Under the pieces are notes generated by a model. It worked only from the letters and a program-made list of their open reading frames with translations, ran no database searches and was not told the origin of the DNA. A stretch of DNA of 64,000 nucleotides from Opisthocomus hoazin. Its lineage: Eukaryota; Chordata; Aves; Opisthocomiformes; Opisthocomidae. The stretch lies in assembly GCF_030867145.1 (NCBI RefSeq), contig NC_134417.1, positions 95,503,278 to 95,567,277 on the forward strand. Reading direction: 5' to 3'. The position numbers and the translations under genes were made by a program. Positions 1-13,800 of this stretch are shown here, piece after piece; position 1 is the stretch's first letter, and the number at the start of each line of letters is the position of its first letter.

Positions 1-236
1 GCTCAGTTTGTCACACTATAGTATTCTTTTTGAGTGTTTTGAAGAGTGGACCAAGGTGGGGAAAAAAAAGGCTGCTTCTAACTCATGGGCATGTATAGCT
101 TGGTAAGAACAAATCATATGGACACAGGCATGAGGCCAGTGACATGTGACATGTTAGTGCTGCAGTGTTGCAGCACTAAGAACTCGCTTGGAGACTTGCA
201 AGGACACAGGGAGATGTGGAAAAAGACTCACACGGA

Positions 237-320
237 TCAAGGTAGTCCCAAGACACTTTGGAAGAGTGCCTGCATTGGCTCCAAGTTAAAGGTTTGCTTT
301 TTACTGCAACCTGAGTGCTT
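237..320 (-). pseudogene. possible IQCA1L AAA-region remnant
   Basis: A short minus-strand open stretch reads KQTFNLEPMQALFQSVL before a TGA at 239-237. It resembles the IQCA1/IQCA1L family motif just ahead of the AAA domain (IEPMPSLLDVRQL as I recall it), mainly through the LEPM core. It lies downstream of the IQ-motif piece at 710-781, the expected order. However, the long lysine-rich linker that separates these parts in the family does not fit in the roughly 400 bp available, so either sequence is lost here or the match is chance. This is the weakest of the four pieces. Confidence 0.22.
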
Positions 321-709
321 CTGGGTCATTCTCGCAGTGAATGCGAGTGATTTCTTGTGAATCCCTGTTGGCTGGCACAGTCTACCTGCTCCTCCCAAAG
401 CAACTTCATTCAGATTTCATCTGATCCACTAGATCATCATGGCACAAACAGGGCATGAAGCCACAAGTCCAGTCTGGAAGAAGCTGAGCTGCGGAGCAGT
501 CCTCACAAAGGTGAATCCGTACTAAGTATGCAGAGCGATCGCTCAGGAAAGGAGGATTGTTTGGCATCCTGCGCAGGTGTATCAAGGCAGCTCTGTGGGG
601 ACATACTGTGGGGAAACATGCAGCATGACTCCTGCACAGCAGAAGATGAACCCGCCCCATATGGGAAATGCAGAAAAGACAATCTGGGCAGGTTCATTGC
701 AGAACTCAC

Positions 710-781
710 CATTTCAAAACCAACCATCTTCCTCTGCCTCTCAAGCTTGGTGCATCTGTGCTGCAGGCTGCCCTTCCAGAT
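710..781 (-). pseudogene. IQCA1L: IQCA1L-like exon, IQ motif
   Basis: This is a 72-nt symmetric exon-like segment on the minus strand. It has a strong polypyrimidine acceptor ending CTCACAG before 781 and a GTGAGT donor after 710. It is open in phase 0 for 24 codons, starting IWKGSLQHRCTKLERQRKM. The pattern I-W-K-G-x-x-Q-x-(R/K)-x-T-K-x-E-R-x-x-x-M follows the IQ motif of IQCA1/DRC11 (family: IWKGYIQRKKTKKEREEEM, recalled). DRC11 proteins are parts of the axonemal nexin-dynein regulatory complex. In human, IQCA1L is the next gene beyond H2BK1/ABCF2, so the position supports the assignment. I cannot tell whether it is still expressed. Calling it a relic is inference from the poor condition of the neighbouring pieces. 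Confidence 0.5.
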
Positions 782-1423
782 CTGTGAGGAAACACAGGAA
801 TGTAGTAAGGGACACAATGAGGCCAGTCACCAACTCTGTCCTTCTAGACTTTGGGAGGCGGGGTGGGGGGAAGTGGGGGAAGAGAAGATATGCAGCAGGA
901 TGCACAAACTGCAACACTGGAGAATCAAGCACCTGCACCACTAAAGCTTTACTCCTCTTGGGCTCACCCAGTGCTTGATGACCAGATGCTTCCAGGAGGC
1001 AGCCACTCATCTCCCCATAAATCAGCACCTTAACCACACAGTCGGCCAGTTATCTGCTAAGAGAGCTAGGGTATCATCACACAGGGAAGTTTCATGGTTC
1101 ACAGGGAGGCAGCTTGAAGCTGTGCAGTACCCGGCTCCTGCCCATGCAGTAGAAATATATTTGACATCAGGTAGTCAGAGAGAACCACCTCCAGGGCAGA
1201 AGCAGAACTGCAGTTCCAAGCTATTCATGAGCCCTCCCCACAAACAGCACGACTGCACTCCTAGCCCAAGGAAATGGGAGGTGCTGCTGGAAAGTGGGAG
1301 TAAACACAGACACTGTGGCCTAGGGAGCAACAGAAAAGACTGGGCAAAGCTCACCACCTAGATGCAAACAGCAGCCTGCTCATAATCCCACACTTTGGGT
1401 GGACTGTCCCAGGCCTGCCTTCA

Positions 1424-1515
1424 ACACTCCACATCCATCTGAGCCTCCTCCATGAACCTGGCTTGTAGGCTGTCCTGACACAGCCGCTCTGCCGCCCGCA
1501 CCAGCCACACAAGGG
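1424..1515 (-). pseudogene. IQCA1L: IQCA1L-like exon, AERA-region
   Basis: The acceptor TTATTTCCTCTAG is followed on the minus strand by an open stretch reading LVWLVRAAERLCQDSLQARF, then MEEAQMDVEC and a TGA at 1423-1421. It resembles the IQCA1-family helix KLVQVAERARQGRLRAKFM, which precedes the IQ motif. Shared positions are L-V-x-A-A/E-E-R, Q-x-x-L-x-A-x/K-F-M. No strong donor is visible before the stop; the candidates (GTGGAG, GTGTTG) are weak. This suggests decay or an unusual splice site. It sits upstream of the IQ piece at 710-781, the expected order. Confidence 0.4.
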
Positions 1516-2319
1516 CTAGAGGAAATAACAGCAGCATAGCCCTGTTGGGCAAGATACTGCTCCAACAGCTGTGCTTAGGATCAGTTACAGATACAGGCAG
1601 GGCACTATGAAGAAAATAGCACTCTTCAATGCTGTGCTACAGTCAAAAGGAAACAGAGCACCCAGTACAATCTCTTCCCTCCCTCCTCTGGGCAGCCCCA
1701 CACCATAGCAGCAGGGCTGGGACCAAAGATGATATGCTCAGTCCCAGTTCTGCTGCCTCTTGTACTCTGTCTAGAAGCATTACATACATCTTGTCTGGAG
1801 CACACTACTGAGCCAGACTGACCCTGATCAGACAGAGACAAGCACCTGTCACAGCTCCATAGCTCACAAGACTCAGCATCACCTCACAAGCCTTGTGAAG
1901 CCCAGGATCACCCCACATACTGTCACCTGGGATCTACCACTGCTCTAGTGCCTCCTGACACTCCTATACTGATTTCTGCTGCAACCAGAAGACCTTTGGA
2001 CCAGGCATCCAGTCCCAACATGAAGTTGGTGAAGGACCTCCACCACACCTCCACCCAGAACACTGCCCACGTCTTTTCTTCACTCCACCACAGATCCTGA
2101 GGCGGCACCTCCATGCAGGAACTTGGGGACAGCCCCATACACCCTGAGAAGGTGCTGCACACATCAGGCAGTCAGGCTGTCCCACTGCAGCCCAGGAGGT
2201 CACACACTCCATCATCACCCCGGACACAGCACTCAGCCCTTGGGCTGCACACGCTCCATGTGGACCACTGTCTCTGACAGAATCTGCTAATGCTCCCTTC
2301 AGGGCTCTGGCTCACTCAC

Positions 2320-2356
2320 GTAGAAAGCAAATGGGAATATGAACTTCCCAGTCAGC
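2320..2356 (-). pseudogene. IQCA1L: IQCA1L-like mini-exon, EIPIP motif
   Basis: This is a 37-nt exon-like segment on the minus strand, with acceptor TGTTTTTCCCCAG and donor GTGAGTGAG. The phase-0 frame reads ADWEVHIPICFL and carries one extra base into the next exon. It resembles DDIEIPIPRYFL in the N-terminal half of IQCA1/IQCA1L. It is the most upstream of four collinear pieces (2,320; 1,424; 710; 237). I could not find the N-terminal exons in 2,400-4,400. Confidence 0.4.
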
Positions 2357-2593
2357 CTGGGGAAAAACAGACAGGGCCAGTCATTAACATGATGGTCCAA
2401 GGCAGAACGCAGGATGCTCAGTCCTAGCCCAGTTTACAGCCCTGCAGGACAAAGTTGTCTCTTCAAAGCCACTGGAAGCACAGAGAGATAAGGTTCACAA
2501 GTCCTAGAAAGAAAATACCATTTGTTTTTCCTGTCAGTCCAGCTCCTTTTGCACTGTTTTTTCCTCCCTGACATGAAAAGATTTTCGCTGGGA

Positions 2594-2676
2594 GGAAAAA
2601 ACAAAACAAAAAAACTCCCAAACAAAAAAACAAACCAAACAAAAAAAAGTAACCAACCACCCCCCAAAAAACACCA
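2594..2676. repeat. A/C-rich simple sequence
   Basis: This is a low-complexity run of AAACAAAA and CCAAAC-type units on the plus strand, with CCCCCCAAAAAA near its end. Several apparent reading frames across it are low-complexity artefacts. Confidence 0.8.
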
Positions 2677-2679
2677 AAC

Positions 2680-4400
2680 AACCTTTGAAAACAGTTTATA
2701 AACATAAGAAAAACCCTCTACTCACTGCTAACTGCGCCCCACTGACACAGAGGGATTTTTAGCAATCCATCAGGAACTTGAAAACTGGAATAAAGAGTTT
2801 GAAAAACTGTGGAAGAACTCACCCTGCTTCCCAGAATGACCCTAGCTTTCAACAAGTATGCCCTACAGTCTCTACTCCTAGTTGTATTTGGTTGTTTTCA
2901 AACAGCAGCTGTTCATTGAGTCCTACCAAACAATCCAGATGGCCACAGTTCAAACTGCCTCACAATTTATGATACAAAGATTAGAGGCATGATCTGTGTT
3001 ATTATATTTATTTGCAGGCAGCCAATAGGAGATTTTGCCTTTTTAGTTGTGCAAGACTGAATACCAGCTCCCACAGGATTCCACAAGAAAGAAAGTCTCC
3101 ATTTATGATGTCCATTAACAACTAGCTGAGAACTGGACAGCTCAGACAAATCAACCTGCTATTGGGTCCTCTATAGTGGACATATAGAGCTAACTAAAGC
3201 CAAAGTGAATCTTTCTAAAAATTATAAGTGACAAGTCTGTGAGATTATCAATCAAGCCTGTGATGGTGAAATAAGATATACTCTACATAAACCACTTACA
3301 TTCCAACCACTTCATTTATTACTAAGCAAGTCTTAGAGCAGGTTTCCTTTATTTTGCCTGGAATTCATTCTAGGCTAACTGACCCACACCTAACCATGAT
3401 ATCCTCCTTTCCCAGAGTGAAACGTGTTTCTTCCTGATCGTTTACTTACAATTTCCTGCTACTCCAATTTTTTTTTTTTTTTTTTTTAAATAAATGTCAG
3501 CAGACCAGACAACTCCAGCCCATTTTTCCAAAACCCAGGTAAAAGTTATGGACATACTGACCTTGAAGCAGTTGTCCCACCTAGCTGCTATTTAACAGCT
3601 TTTTTAACCTACAAATAAACAAGGAAGTAGAGTGCTTTTTTAAATCATAATTTTAGTCAAATAGAAAAGTTTATTAGAAACAGGTGGTATTTCTGTACTT
3701 CTGCGTACTTGGTCATTCCAAGATTCTTCTGTCGTCCTTTAGATGTAGAATCCTGTATTCATTTCTCTGCTACCTACAGATTCATTTAATCTCCTTTATG
3801 CCTACAGTCAGCAAGTATTTTCCTCTTACCATTTATGTTACATTTTTGTTACACCATCCTTTAGCACCTCAGTTCCAGCTTTCTGTGAAGCAGGTTTGAT
3901 TTTTCAGTCCAACTTTGAGTCTCTTTCATCAACAGGTAAACATCTGAAAAGGTTTTAGAACACTTAGCATTTTATCTTGCCCCCTGCTTTCTTGAAACTA
4001 ATTTGACAGAAAACTTTACTTACAGTTTTCCTCCTTTGAAGTATGACCTTTTTAACAGAAAAGTGTTCCATCTGCTCAACACGCTTACGATGAGGACAAG
4101 ACCTTAATAGCAACCAACTTCAGAGTGCGGTGGCTAGTTCATCCTTATTCATTGCAAAGTGGCAAGACTACAGGTAACTCCTTTGAGCTGCAAAAAGCTG
4201 TAGTGGAAAAGTGCAGAATATTTAGGCACTGCAGCAACTTCAAGTTCGTATCAAGCTTCCAACTTGTGCTCCCAACACTGAGGTTCCCCTGGAACTTCCT
4301 CAGAGGAGCACGTGAAAGGTAATTCAGTACTCTGAAGCCGGCAGGTTTCTGCTCAACCCTCTGCGGATCGCTAGTTAGAACCGGTCCAACACACCCTTAC
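2680..4400. other. no recognised gene
   Basis: This is AT-rich unique-looking sequence with a poly-T run at about 3,470-3,488. I see no protein similarity or repeat family. A splice-donor-like CCCAC/GTAAGG on the minus strand at about 4,403 could end a non-coding first exon that starts in the adjacent CpG island, but nothing confirms this. Confidence 0.5.
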
Positions 4401-4429
4401 GTGGGATAGGTCCCAGGCTAACAGCTCTT

Positions 4430-5290
4430 GCAGCGGCCGGCAGCGTGCCAGGAGCACGCTTCACCTTTTGGAACACCCGCATCCCTCCTGCCCACGTTCG
4501 GATGCGCGGTTTGCACGCTCACCCCGAGGGAACGCCCAGCCCGTTCCCGCAGAACGAGCGTGCCGCCTCCTCTCAGCGAGGAGAGCTCCCGCCCGCTCCC
4601 GCGCCCCACCCCGGCGGCGCCGCCGCAGCCGCACCACCCGCGAGGAGCCGTCCCGCCCACGCCCCTCCCTGTGCCCGCAGCAGCGGCCGCCGCCGGGGCG
4701 CCCCCTCCGACCGCAGCCGCGCTGGCGAAGGCAGCGGCCGCTCCGTACGAGGCGGTGGCGGGATCGGAGCGAGGGCCTCTCCGCACGTCCCGCCCCGGCT
4801 AAGAGCTCTGGCCCCGCTCCCCGGGCGCGCCGCCGCCGAGGGCCCCACCAGCCCGCCCCGCCGCCGGCTCACCCGGGCGCGGACCCGCGCGGCGCGCGCT
4901 CCCGCTCCCTAGCCCGTCACCTCGCCCCGGGTCGTGCTGCGGGCGGCCGCCCCTGGCGGGGAGGTCCCAGCGCGCCGGGCCAGGCCCCGCTGCAGCGGGC
5001 TGGCGGCAGTCCGCTGGGCTGAGGAGCGCTCCCCGGGCCGAAGCGTAGCCTCGCAGGGCCGCCCCCGGCTCCAGCAGCCGCAGGCGCTCAGGCCCGCCGC
5101 CGGCCCGCGCCCCGGAAATGGCCCGCCTGGCCCGCGCCGGCACCCTCGCCCCGGGCCCCCCGGCGACGAGGCCCGCCTCACCGCCGGCGGGACGCGGCTT
5201 CCGCGCACGCCCGTGCGTGCCTGTCGCGAGGGCAACCGCGCCGTCCGCATGGCGACGGCGAACTCCCTCCCCCCGGCGGCGCCATGACAG
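4430..5290. promoter_or_regulatory. CpG island
   Basis: This is a dense GC/CpG block with sharp edges and many CGCC/GGCG runs. It lies just past the polyadenylation signal of the H2B gene and upstream of the minus-strand IQCA1L-like pieces, so it is placed to be a promoter for a leftward (minus) transcript. Long open frames on both strands here are composition artefacts: P/A/R/G-rich with no domain. Confidence 0.75.
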
Positions 5291-5316
5291 ACGGGGCGCA
5301 GCCAGTGCAGTAGGGT

Positions 5317-5322
5317 TTTATT
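5317..5322 (-). terminator. poly(A) signal of H2BK1
   Basis: AATAAA on the minus strand (plus-strand TTTATT) begins 15 bases past the H2B stop codon. No canonical histone 3' stem-loop is visible between the stop and this signal, so the transcript should be polyadenylated like a replacement histone. Confidence 0.75.
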
Positions 5323-5336
5323 GGGGCCCGCGGCAG

Positions 5337-6494
<1,158 letters not shown>

Positions 6495-6536
6495 CTCAGC
6501 CTCCAACAGAGCAACCAATAGGTGCCATGGAACTGA

Positions 6537-6542
6537 TTTATA
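6537..6542 (-). promoter_or_regulatory. TATA box of H2BK1
   Basis: TATAAA on the minus strand lies 43 bases upstream of the ATG. The CCAATAGG visible on the plus strand at about 6,515 is an inverted CCAAT-like element. With usual TATA spacing the 5' UTR would be only about 15 bases. I see no octamer (ATTTGCAT), which is typical of canonical H2B promoters. Confidence 0.5.
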
Positions 6543-6649
6543 GCAAAGGCAGCAGTACCTCACCTGCCTCAGGTGCAGCCCCCAAAGGAGCAAGACAAAT
6601 ACACATCTGTAACTGATGATTCCACTTTGCACTAAGTGAAGAGCAGCTG

Positions 6650-9600
6650 GCCTGAGAGGAGCTTGGAAATAACTGATTCAATTAAACTTTCAGACCTGAG
6701 AAAAAGTTTGAGGGTAACACAGGCAGAGGTGGGCAAGAGTAGTAGCATCTCATTCACATGGTGCAAATCAGACTACTCAAGGTATTGCTTCCAGAATCAA
6801 ATGGGTGGAACCACTTCTGTGCTATGGAACAGGCAACGCAGTTAGTGGAGACTGAGTAATTGGGGGAACATTGGTCTACTGACTGAATGATAGCATTACA
6901 AACATCCCAACAGCCAATATTCCTCCACTATGTCAGCTAGCCCGCTCTTGGCATTTCTGCCTGCAACACACAACTGGGCCTCAACGGACAGAATGGAGGC
7001 AGCGGGAGGGGAGGCCTAACACCTTGAGTATGTATTTGATCTATCTTGGAAACCAGTGGTCACAGCAGTGATGGTAATTATGATGAAGGAATTAAGCTAA
7101 GCCAGGAAAATAAAATGTGCAGCAATACAATAGAGAAGTGAACAAAATAGAAGTTTTCTGTCCTTTAGGTAGAAAAGGAAGCATTTTTCTCAGCAGGCAC
7201 CACAACAGATATTTCATAAAAGGGTAATCCTAGTATGTACCTTTGGTGGAGGGGACGCTGGTATCTCTGTGCTGCCGTGCACTGTCTCCTGCTCTAGGGG
7301 CACGCGTTATGTTAAAGCATATCCTTAACAACTTGCATCTTCCAAGGACTAAGTTTGGGAGACCTACTCATCAGTCACTCTGCCAGTGCTTGTACAGCCA
7401 ATATCGTTTCACTAAATTTAGTTTTATTCTAGGCCTGTCCTCGTGGGGAGGCACCTGATCACACACCCCTAGTGCAAATAAATGTCAGTGACAAATGGGG
7501 TCTAAGCATCACAGAAGAGCTTCTTGCACCCAAGAACTGAAACATTAGGTATCAGGTGGGACAGGCTGGAGTGGTAATGTCAGCACATTTGTGAAAGTGA
7601 ACAGGCTTGGACATTGAAGATGTGGGGTAGTGGGAACCTTCTGGGAACAGGAGTGGCATATTCTGTGACATGTAACAATGTTAAGAGATGTCAGTGGATC
7701 ACTCATACTGGGAGTAAGGAGCAGACAACATCACCACTTCTGTTTTGTGAGAGGCCATGCATCGGCAAGGAACAGCACAGCGCTTCCCCCTCTGGTGTAT
7801 ATTCCACCCACCCACTGATTTAGAGAGCTGTAAATAGCCAAGATCTTTGTGTTGGGGGAGACTGTTCACTGTGACTGGAACTGTTTTACCTTTTCCACTG
7901 GCCAAAGCACACAAAAGCGCTCTCATGCTAAAGGAGCCATTGTATCTCTCCACAGCTGCAGCTGTGTCTGGCACCAGCAGTTATACACAGAGAGCTTGTT
8001 TTTCTGACAAGAAGGAAGCCCTTTGGTAGACAAAGAGTAGTGACTGGTCACTCAGCATTAAGCCAAAGGAGCCATTATATAGCAAGGGTGCAGGCTCATT
8101 GACTGAGCAGTATAGTAAAATTTGAACTCCCAGATTTGGGGAATTAACACCTGGTTCCCTAGATTCAGTGTGCTAGAGGCTGTCCATTCTGGAAGCTGTG
8201 TGCTGGGCTTGACTCATCCTTGTGCTATTTTGGTAGTGTATGGATCGACTCACAACACAGTGAAAGGGAATCCCACAACCCTGCACTTGATGTAATATCT
8301 GCCACTTCCAGCTGTAGCTGTGTTAGAGCCAACCTCACTTTTAGACTACAAGCACAAGTAACAGTGTAGAGGCTCTAGGCCACTTCTTTCACATAAATTA
8401 CCATCCTAGCAACTAAGAAGCAATTCTCATAATTCATCTATATATAATTTTGCTTTTGTGCATGACTAGAAAAGCCCTAGCTGAAACAGTCCAAGATGCC
8501 ACTGCTCCAGCTAGCAGCTCCTTCTCTCACAGAAATCAGTACTCCAGGACATACGCCTGCTACAGCTGCTTTAGTGCAGTCTAACAGTCACCACATGACA
8601 GGTTTAAATCAAGGCTGAAATACCAGACTGATAGTGCATGTATATATATTCCAATTTACAAGTCCTGGCCTACCAACTGTGATCTCTAGTGCAGTTATAG
8701 CTACTTTTGCTTTGAACATGGACCTGTGGCCCTTGTTTTGCTAAATCAGACCTGTCTGCAATGGAGAAGTTCCTCTCATTTTGCAGCAGCAGACAGCTAA
8801 CACAGCTCTCCTCTTTGCTGCATCAGCTACAAGAATTCTCCAACTACTGTCCCATCATGCTGGCTGTCATCCCAATGTTCCCATGCCCTTCTCAGGATTT
8901 ACCATTCCTGAAGAACTCAGTGTAAGATGGTATCTTGCAATTACTGTTGCCACCATGGCTCTCAACTGCACAGATCTGAAATGTAGTGATCAGTTGTTGC
9001 CAAATATTTGCTAAGAATACAGATGAGCAGAATTAACAGCTCTAACCTCAGGCAGGACTTCTTGACCTCACCATTCTCATAGCTACTTCGCAACCCTTTC
9101 CAACTCGCCAACGTCTTTTTAAAACCTAGAGAGCAGAACGAACAAAGACATGCACTCATCTATTCTTATTTCAACTTCTGTGAAACCAATCAGACTTTAG
9201 AGTATTTACTTATCCGTGGGTTGCTTTTAATCTGCCACTGTTTGTCTGTTGAGTACTACACTGTGAGATATTAAGTGACTTTTCAATGCAATCTAGACTT
9301 TTCTACAGAACTAATTTGAACAGCATTTATACTAATCTGCATTATTTTCTCAGAGAAGACTTTTTTCCCCTCTCAGATCATTGCTAAAAACACTGAAAAA
9401 CCTGAATGTTCTGCACTATCTACTGGAAGCAGCTCCCATTGTGACATTTGTCCTATGGATGATATGCAATGCTTCTACAGCAGCAGTCACAGCTTGGATG
9501 GCTCCTTTGGAAGAAAAAATAATGAAATACTCTACTCAAAAAGTCAGAGCCAGAGCCAGTCAGCATCTGAGAAAGTACTCCAAGAGTACAATTACTACAT

Positions 9601-9730
9601 ACTTGTCCTATTCTTTGATTTGCCTGTTAAGATGTACCGTTGGAACAGGTTATTGGACTACATGAACCTTTCACATCACCAGTGCAGCCATTCTCATGTG
9701 TCAGAAGTAATTAAAATGATAACTCATGAT
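6650..9730. other. intergenic, nothing recognised
   Basis: This is the interval between the H2B promoter and a CR1 fragment. Only short frames without similarity are present, and I recognise no repeat or RNA gene. Any ABCF2-H2BK1 read-through transcript would have to cross it. Confidence 0.5.
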
Positions 9731-9836
9731 CACAGAATCAGAGAATATTAAGGGCTGGAAGGGACCTCTGTGGGTCATCTAGCCCAACCCCCCTGCCAAA
9801 GCAGGGTCACCTACAGCAGGCTGCACAGGACCTTGT
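9731..9836 (-). mobile_element. CR1 LINE 3' fragment
   Basis: This is a roughly 105-bp minus-strand CR1 3' end. The plus strand shows CACAGAATCAGAGAATATT and then GGAAGGGACCTCTGTGGGTC, ending at CAGGACCTTGTC. It is strongly 5'-truncated and lies between ABCF2 and H2BK1. Confidence 0.85.
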
Positions 9837-9839
9837 CAC

Positions 9840-10415
9840 ACAAAAATGTATTTTATTCAAGCTTCTGTGGCACAGGGTGAGGTTTAAACACCAACTTTTC
9901 TAAAAATTTGTTATTAAGAACAAAAATAAATGTTAAACTATCTTTAGTTTAGTCTTGTTTAGCTAAACCTGCAAGGAACAAATAAGTAATTCATAGTAAA
10001 AAAAAAAAATCTAAATTATTGAGTCTCATTATTAGACCCAGAAAATTCAAGGTGAAGGGAAAAGCATACCCCTAAGCCACTCTGTCGTAGAGAACACACA
10101 CTGGTATTTTATAGATCTACATTCTGTCTCTAACTTCCAGTCTTCAGAACCCTTTCACGTTCTATCTGTCAACAACCAAAAAGCATGCGTGGCTTGCTCC
10201 CCTTCTGCCACTCACTGCTCTGTACCTCCAGAGCTCAGTACTCACCACTTCATGTATCCCACAAGTTCTGATCATAACTTTGGTATACTGAATAACTGAA
10301 CTTTTGCTCCAGAAAAAAGGGTTCTGCATCCTTACTCAAAGCTCAGCACTAGCTGATTTGCCCCAGCATGCCCAAATAACTACTACAGCTCACAAAACAA
10401 GAAAAGACTGTTCTT
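9840..10415. other. intergenic, nothing recognised
   Basis: This is AT-rich sequence just past the ABCF2 poly(A) signal. I see no gene or repeat. Confidence 0.5.
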
Positions 10416-10419
10416 CCCT

Positions 10420-10425
10420 CTTTAT
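10420..10425 (-). terminator. poly(A) signal of ABCF2
   Basis: AATAAA on the minus strand (plus-strand TTTATT) is about 455 bases past the ABCF2 stop codon, with no earlier canonical hexamer noticed. It gives a 3' UTR of roughly 0.48 kb. Use of this site would end the mRNA well before H2BK1. Confidence 0.6.
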
Positions 10426-10879
10426 TGACTGATGGATTATCAGGCAGATCTGTTAATTACACTGTTAAATAATAGTTAAAAACAAACCAAGGCCAGAGGA
10501 GTTTGAAGTGAAGTATCTAAACTGAAGCAGAAATTGGGAAGGAAGAGGCAGGAGAAGCTGGGCTGGGGTCTCCACTTCTGTATCACTGCAGCTCAGACAC
10601 CCTAACTGCCACTGCCATGACCCCAGACCATTAGATTCCAAGGCCTGGCTCAGATGGGACACCATCTAAATATGGAAATGGTTGCCCAAACGTAGCCAGA
10701 TCAGGAGAGATCTGTCCAGATACAGAGGTGCAAGGCAAGTCAAGGGGAAGCAGTATTGCAGCAATCCTAGAACACAGCCACAGAGACAGCAGCAGAGTCC
10801 CATTCCAGTCGGCAGATGGGCGAGTCACATTGGCCACTGTCAGTCTCCACAGAGAGCACCTGACCGACTGCTCTAGAGC

Positions 10880-13800
10880 TTACACATTGTGGGTCTTTTT
10901 GGTAAGCTGCGGATCCTCATCCACCAGCTTTGACTTGAGATGTTCCTTGTAGGCGAGGATGTCACCTTGCCACTTTGTGATTGTCTGCTTCTCACAGACC
11001 CAGATCTCTTGTGCAACCTGAAAGCAAGCACACAATGAGGAGACGTTTACAATACAGCATTTTACCAAAATTATAAAATCAACCAAAATCTGCTCTCTGA
11101 AGTCTGGTAAGAGAAGAGTTTAATCACACTTCAACTACCAAAGAAAAATATCTAGAGTGAAATATCTTATCTGGTGTTTTCTGCATAATTTATACAAGAT
11201 TTTAGAACTAAAAATCCTTAACCCCTCAACATTTCTTTTTTTGTCCATGGACTAAGAAGGGAAGCCTCTCCTGCTAAATTGGGGATTGAAAAAAAAGTAG
11301 TTCTTGACCTGAACTACTTGGATGTAATGCATTGAAAAATAAAATTATACCTGACCTCGAAGACAAAGCTATAGCTGATAAATCAGCACTTGACATTTGT
11401 GTGTATGTAGTGCAAATTCCTTAGCCTGTGCAGATTGAGTAATAAAAACCTGTGCTAGAACTACTCCAGCATCATTTAAAAAAATTCTAGTTAAGGCCTT
11501 CACAGTGTGTCGTGATTTCCATTTAACTTCTTCTTTACTTCTAGTGTTTTGGGTTGTGGTTTGGGTTTGTTTTTTCTCTTCTCCTTTCAAGTACCTAAGG
11601 TTTTCCTAGGCTAGCTCAGTAATTGTTTCACCCAGCACAAGGGTGATGGCAAGGGAATTGTGTTCAGTGATTTTTTTCACTCACGCTTCTTTTTGGGATG
11701 ACTAAGAGCCAGTCAGTTGAAAACACCTTTAGTTAGTTAAAATGTTAGAAAGGTGCTCTGACAAAATTCATTACTTTTCTTACCTGTTGGATCAGTCTGA
11801 AGTCATGGCTGACGAGCATCATCCCTCCTTCAAATTCATTGATAGCATCTGCCAGAGCGTCTATTGTTTCTATGTCCAAGTGGTTGGTGGGCTCATCCAG
11901 GAAGAGCATGTGAGGATTCTGCCAGGCCAGCCACGCAAAGCACACACGGCACTTCTGCCCATCAGAGAGATTTCTAATGGGGCTCACCTGACAAACACAG
12001 ACACTGTTTGCAGCTCTGCAGGGAAACTTACAGACTACCACGCTGACCGCAAAATATCAGATCTCACACAGGGTTTCCAGCAGCTACATGACACAAGAGG
12101 ACAAAGTCTAGTCAGTCTTACACCTAGACTAAGCTTCTCTCACCAGCAGAACAAGGGAATTCCAGGTGCCTCTGCAGGAGTGTCCACAGCAAGACCCAGC
12201 TTGTATTAAAGGTTCCAACGGATAGTTAATCAAGGTCTGACTACTGTTCATTGCATCCTGACACAACCATAAAACTACTCTCAACTTCTGGAGTGACAAA
12301 TGGGGAAGAACAATGGAAAAATCAACGTTGAACTGCAGTGATGAGGACAACTCCTGTCATACACGTGACATACAACATACAGGAGCATGTCACATTTAGA
12401 CTTAAGAGCACCACTGGTGATCCTGCTCTCTTGTCTGAACCAAGTAGTTCCCACTCCCAGTTGAGAATGAGTTCTAGCATTTCTGCCTGGTATTCACTTC
12501 AGAAGTAACAGATAAGCAAACTAACTCAAGTGACAATTAAAATATGCTTGAGCCTAGCACTATGCCACAACTTGTCTTCTCTTCACCCAGAATCTGATGA
12601 GTTCACTCATTCCAACTCACATATTGCTGCAATGCCAAGCTCCTATGAGCCATAAGGGTTTTTTTTCTCCAATTTTAAAGGCAGAGATAGAAAAAGCATT
12701 TTAATGTGGTGGTGTGCCATGCTGCATACAGCATCACACAGTCAGACATCAGTACAGCAACAGAAAATGCAGCAGCTCTACTTCCTGGGCTTTAGTAAGG
12801 CCTTTGACACTGTTCTCCACAGAATCCTCCTGGAGAAACTAGCTGCTCATGGTTTGGATGGGTGTATGCTTTGCTGCGTAAAAAACCTACTGGATGGCCA
12901 AGCCCAGAGAGTTGTGGTGAATGGAGTTAAATCCAGCTGGCGGCCAGTCACAAGTGGTGTTCCCCAGGGCTCAGTTTGGGGTCTGGTCTTGTTTAACATT
13001 TTTATCAATGATCTGGACGAGGGGATTGAGTGCTCCCTCAGTAAGTTTCCAGATGACACCAAGTCGGGCAGGAGTGTCGATCTGCTTAAGGGTAGGAAGG
13101 CTCTGCAGAGGGATCTGGACAGACTGGATCAACGGGCCGAGGCCAACTGTATGAGTTTCAACAAAGACAAATGTCAGGTCCCGCACTTGGGTCACAACAA
13201 CCCCATGCAACGCTACAGGCTTGGGGAGGACTGGCTGGAAAGCTACCCAGTGGAAAAGGACCTTGGGGGGTTGTTTGACAGCCAGCTGAACATGAGCCAA
13301 TAGTGTGCCCAGGTGGCCAAGAAGGGCCAACAACATCCTGGCTTGTATCAAGAATAGTGTGGCCAGCAGTAGGAGGGAGGTGATCGTGCCCCTGTACTTG
13401 GCACTGGTGAGGCCGCACCTCCAGTACTGTGTTCTGTTTTGGGCCCCTCACTACAAGAAGGACATGGAGCGGCTGGAGCATGTCCAGAGAAGGGCAACAA
13501 GGCTGGTGAGGGGTCTAGAGAACAAGTTTTACGAGGAGCGGCTGAGGGAACTGGGGCTATTTAGTCTGGACAAGAGGAGGCTGAAGGGGGACTTTATTGC
13601 TCTCTACAACTACCTGACACGAGGGTGTAGTGAAGCAGGGGTTGGTCTCTTCTCCCTGGTAACTAGTGATAGGACGAGAGGCAATGGCCTCAAGATGCGT
13701 CAGGGGAGGTTTAGATTGGATATTAGGAAAAATTTCTTCACAGAACGAGTGGTCAGGCATTGGAACAGGCTGCCTGGGGAAGTGGTGGAGTCCCCATCCC

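Noticed and set aside
1923-2162. 79-codon minus-strand frame and a GTGACA donor near 1,926
   Set aside because: The acceptor is poor and the peptide does not resemble the IQCA1L segment expected between the flanking pieces.
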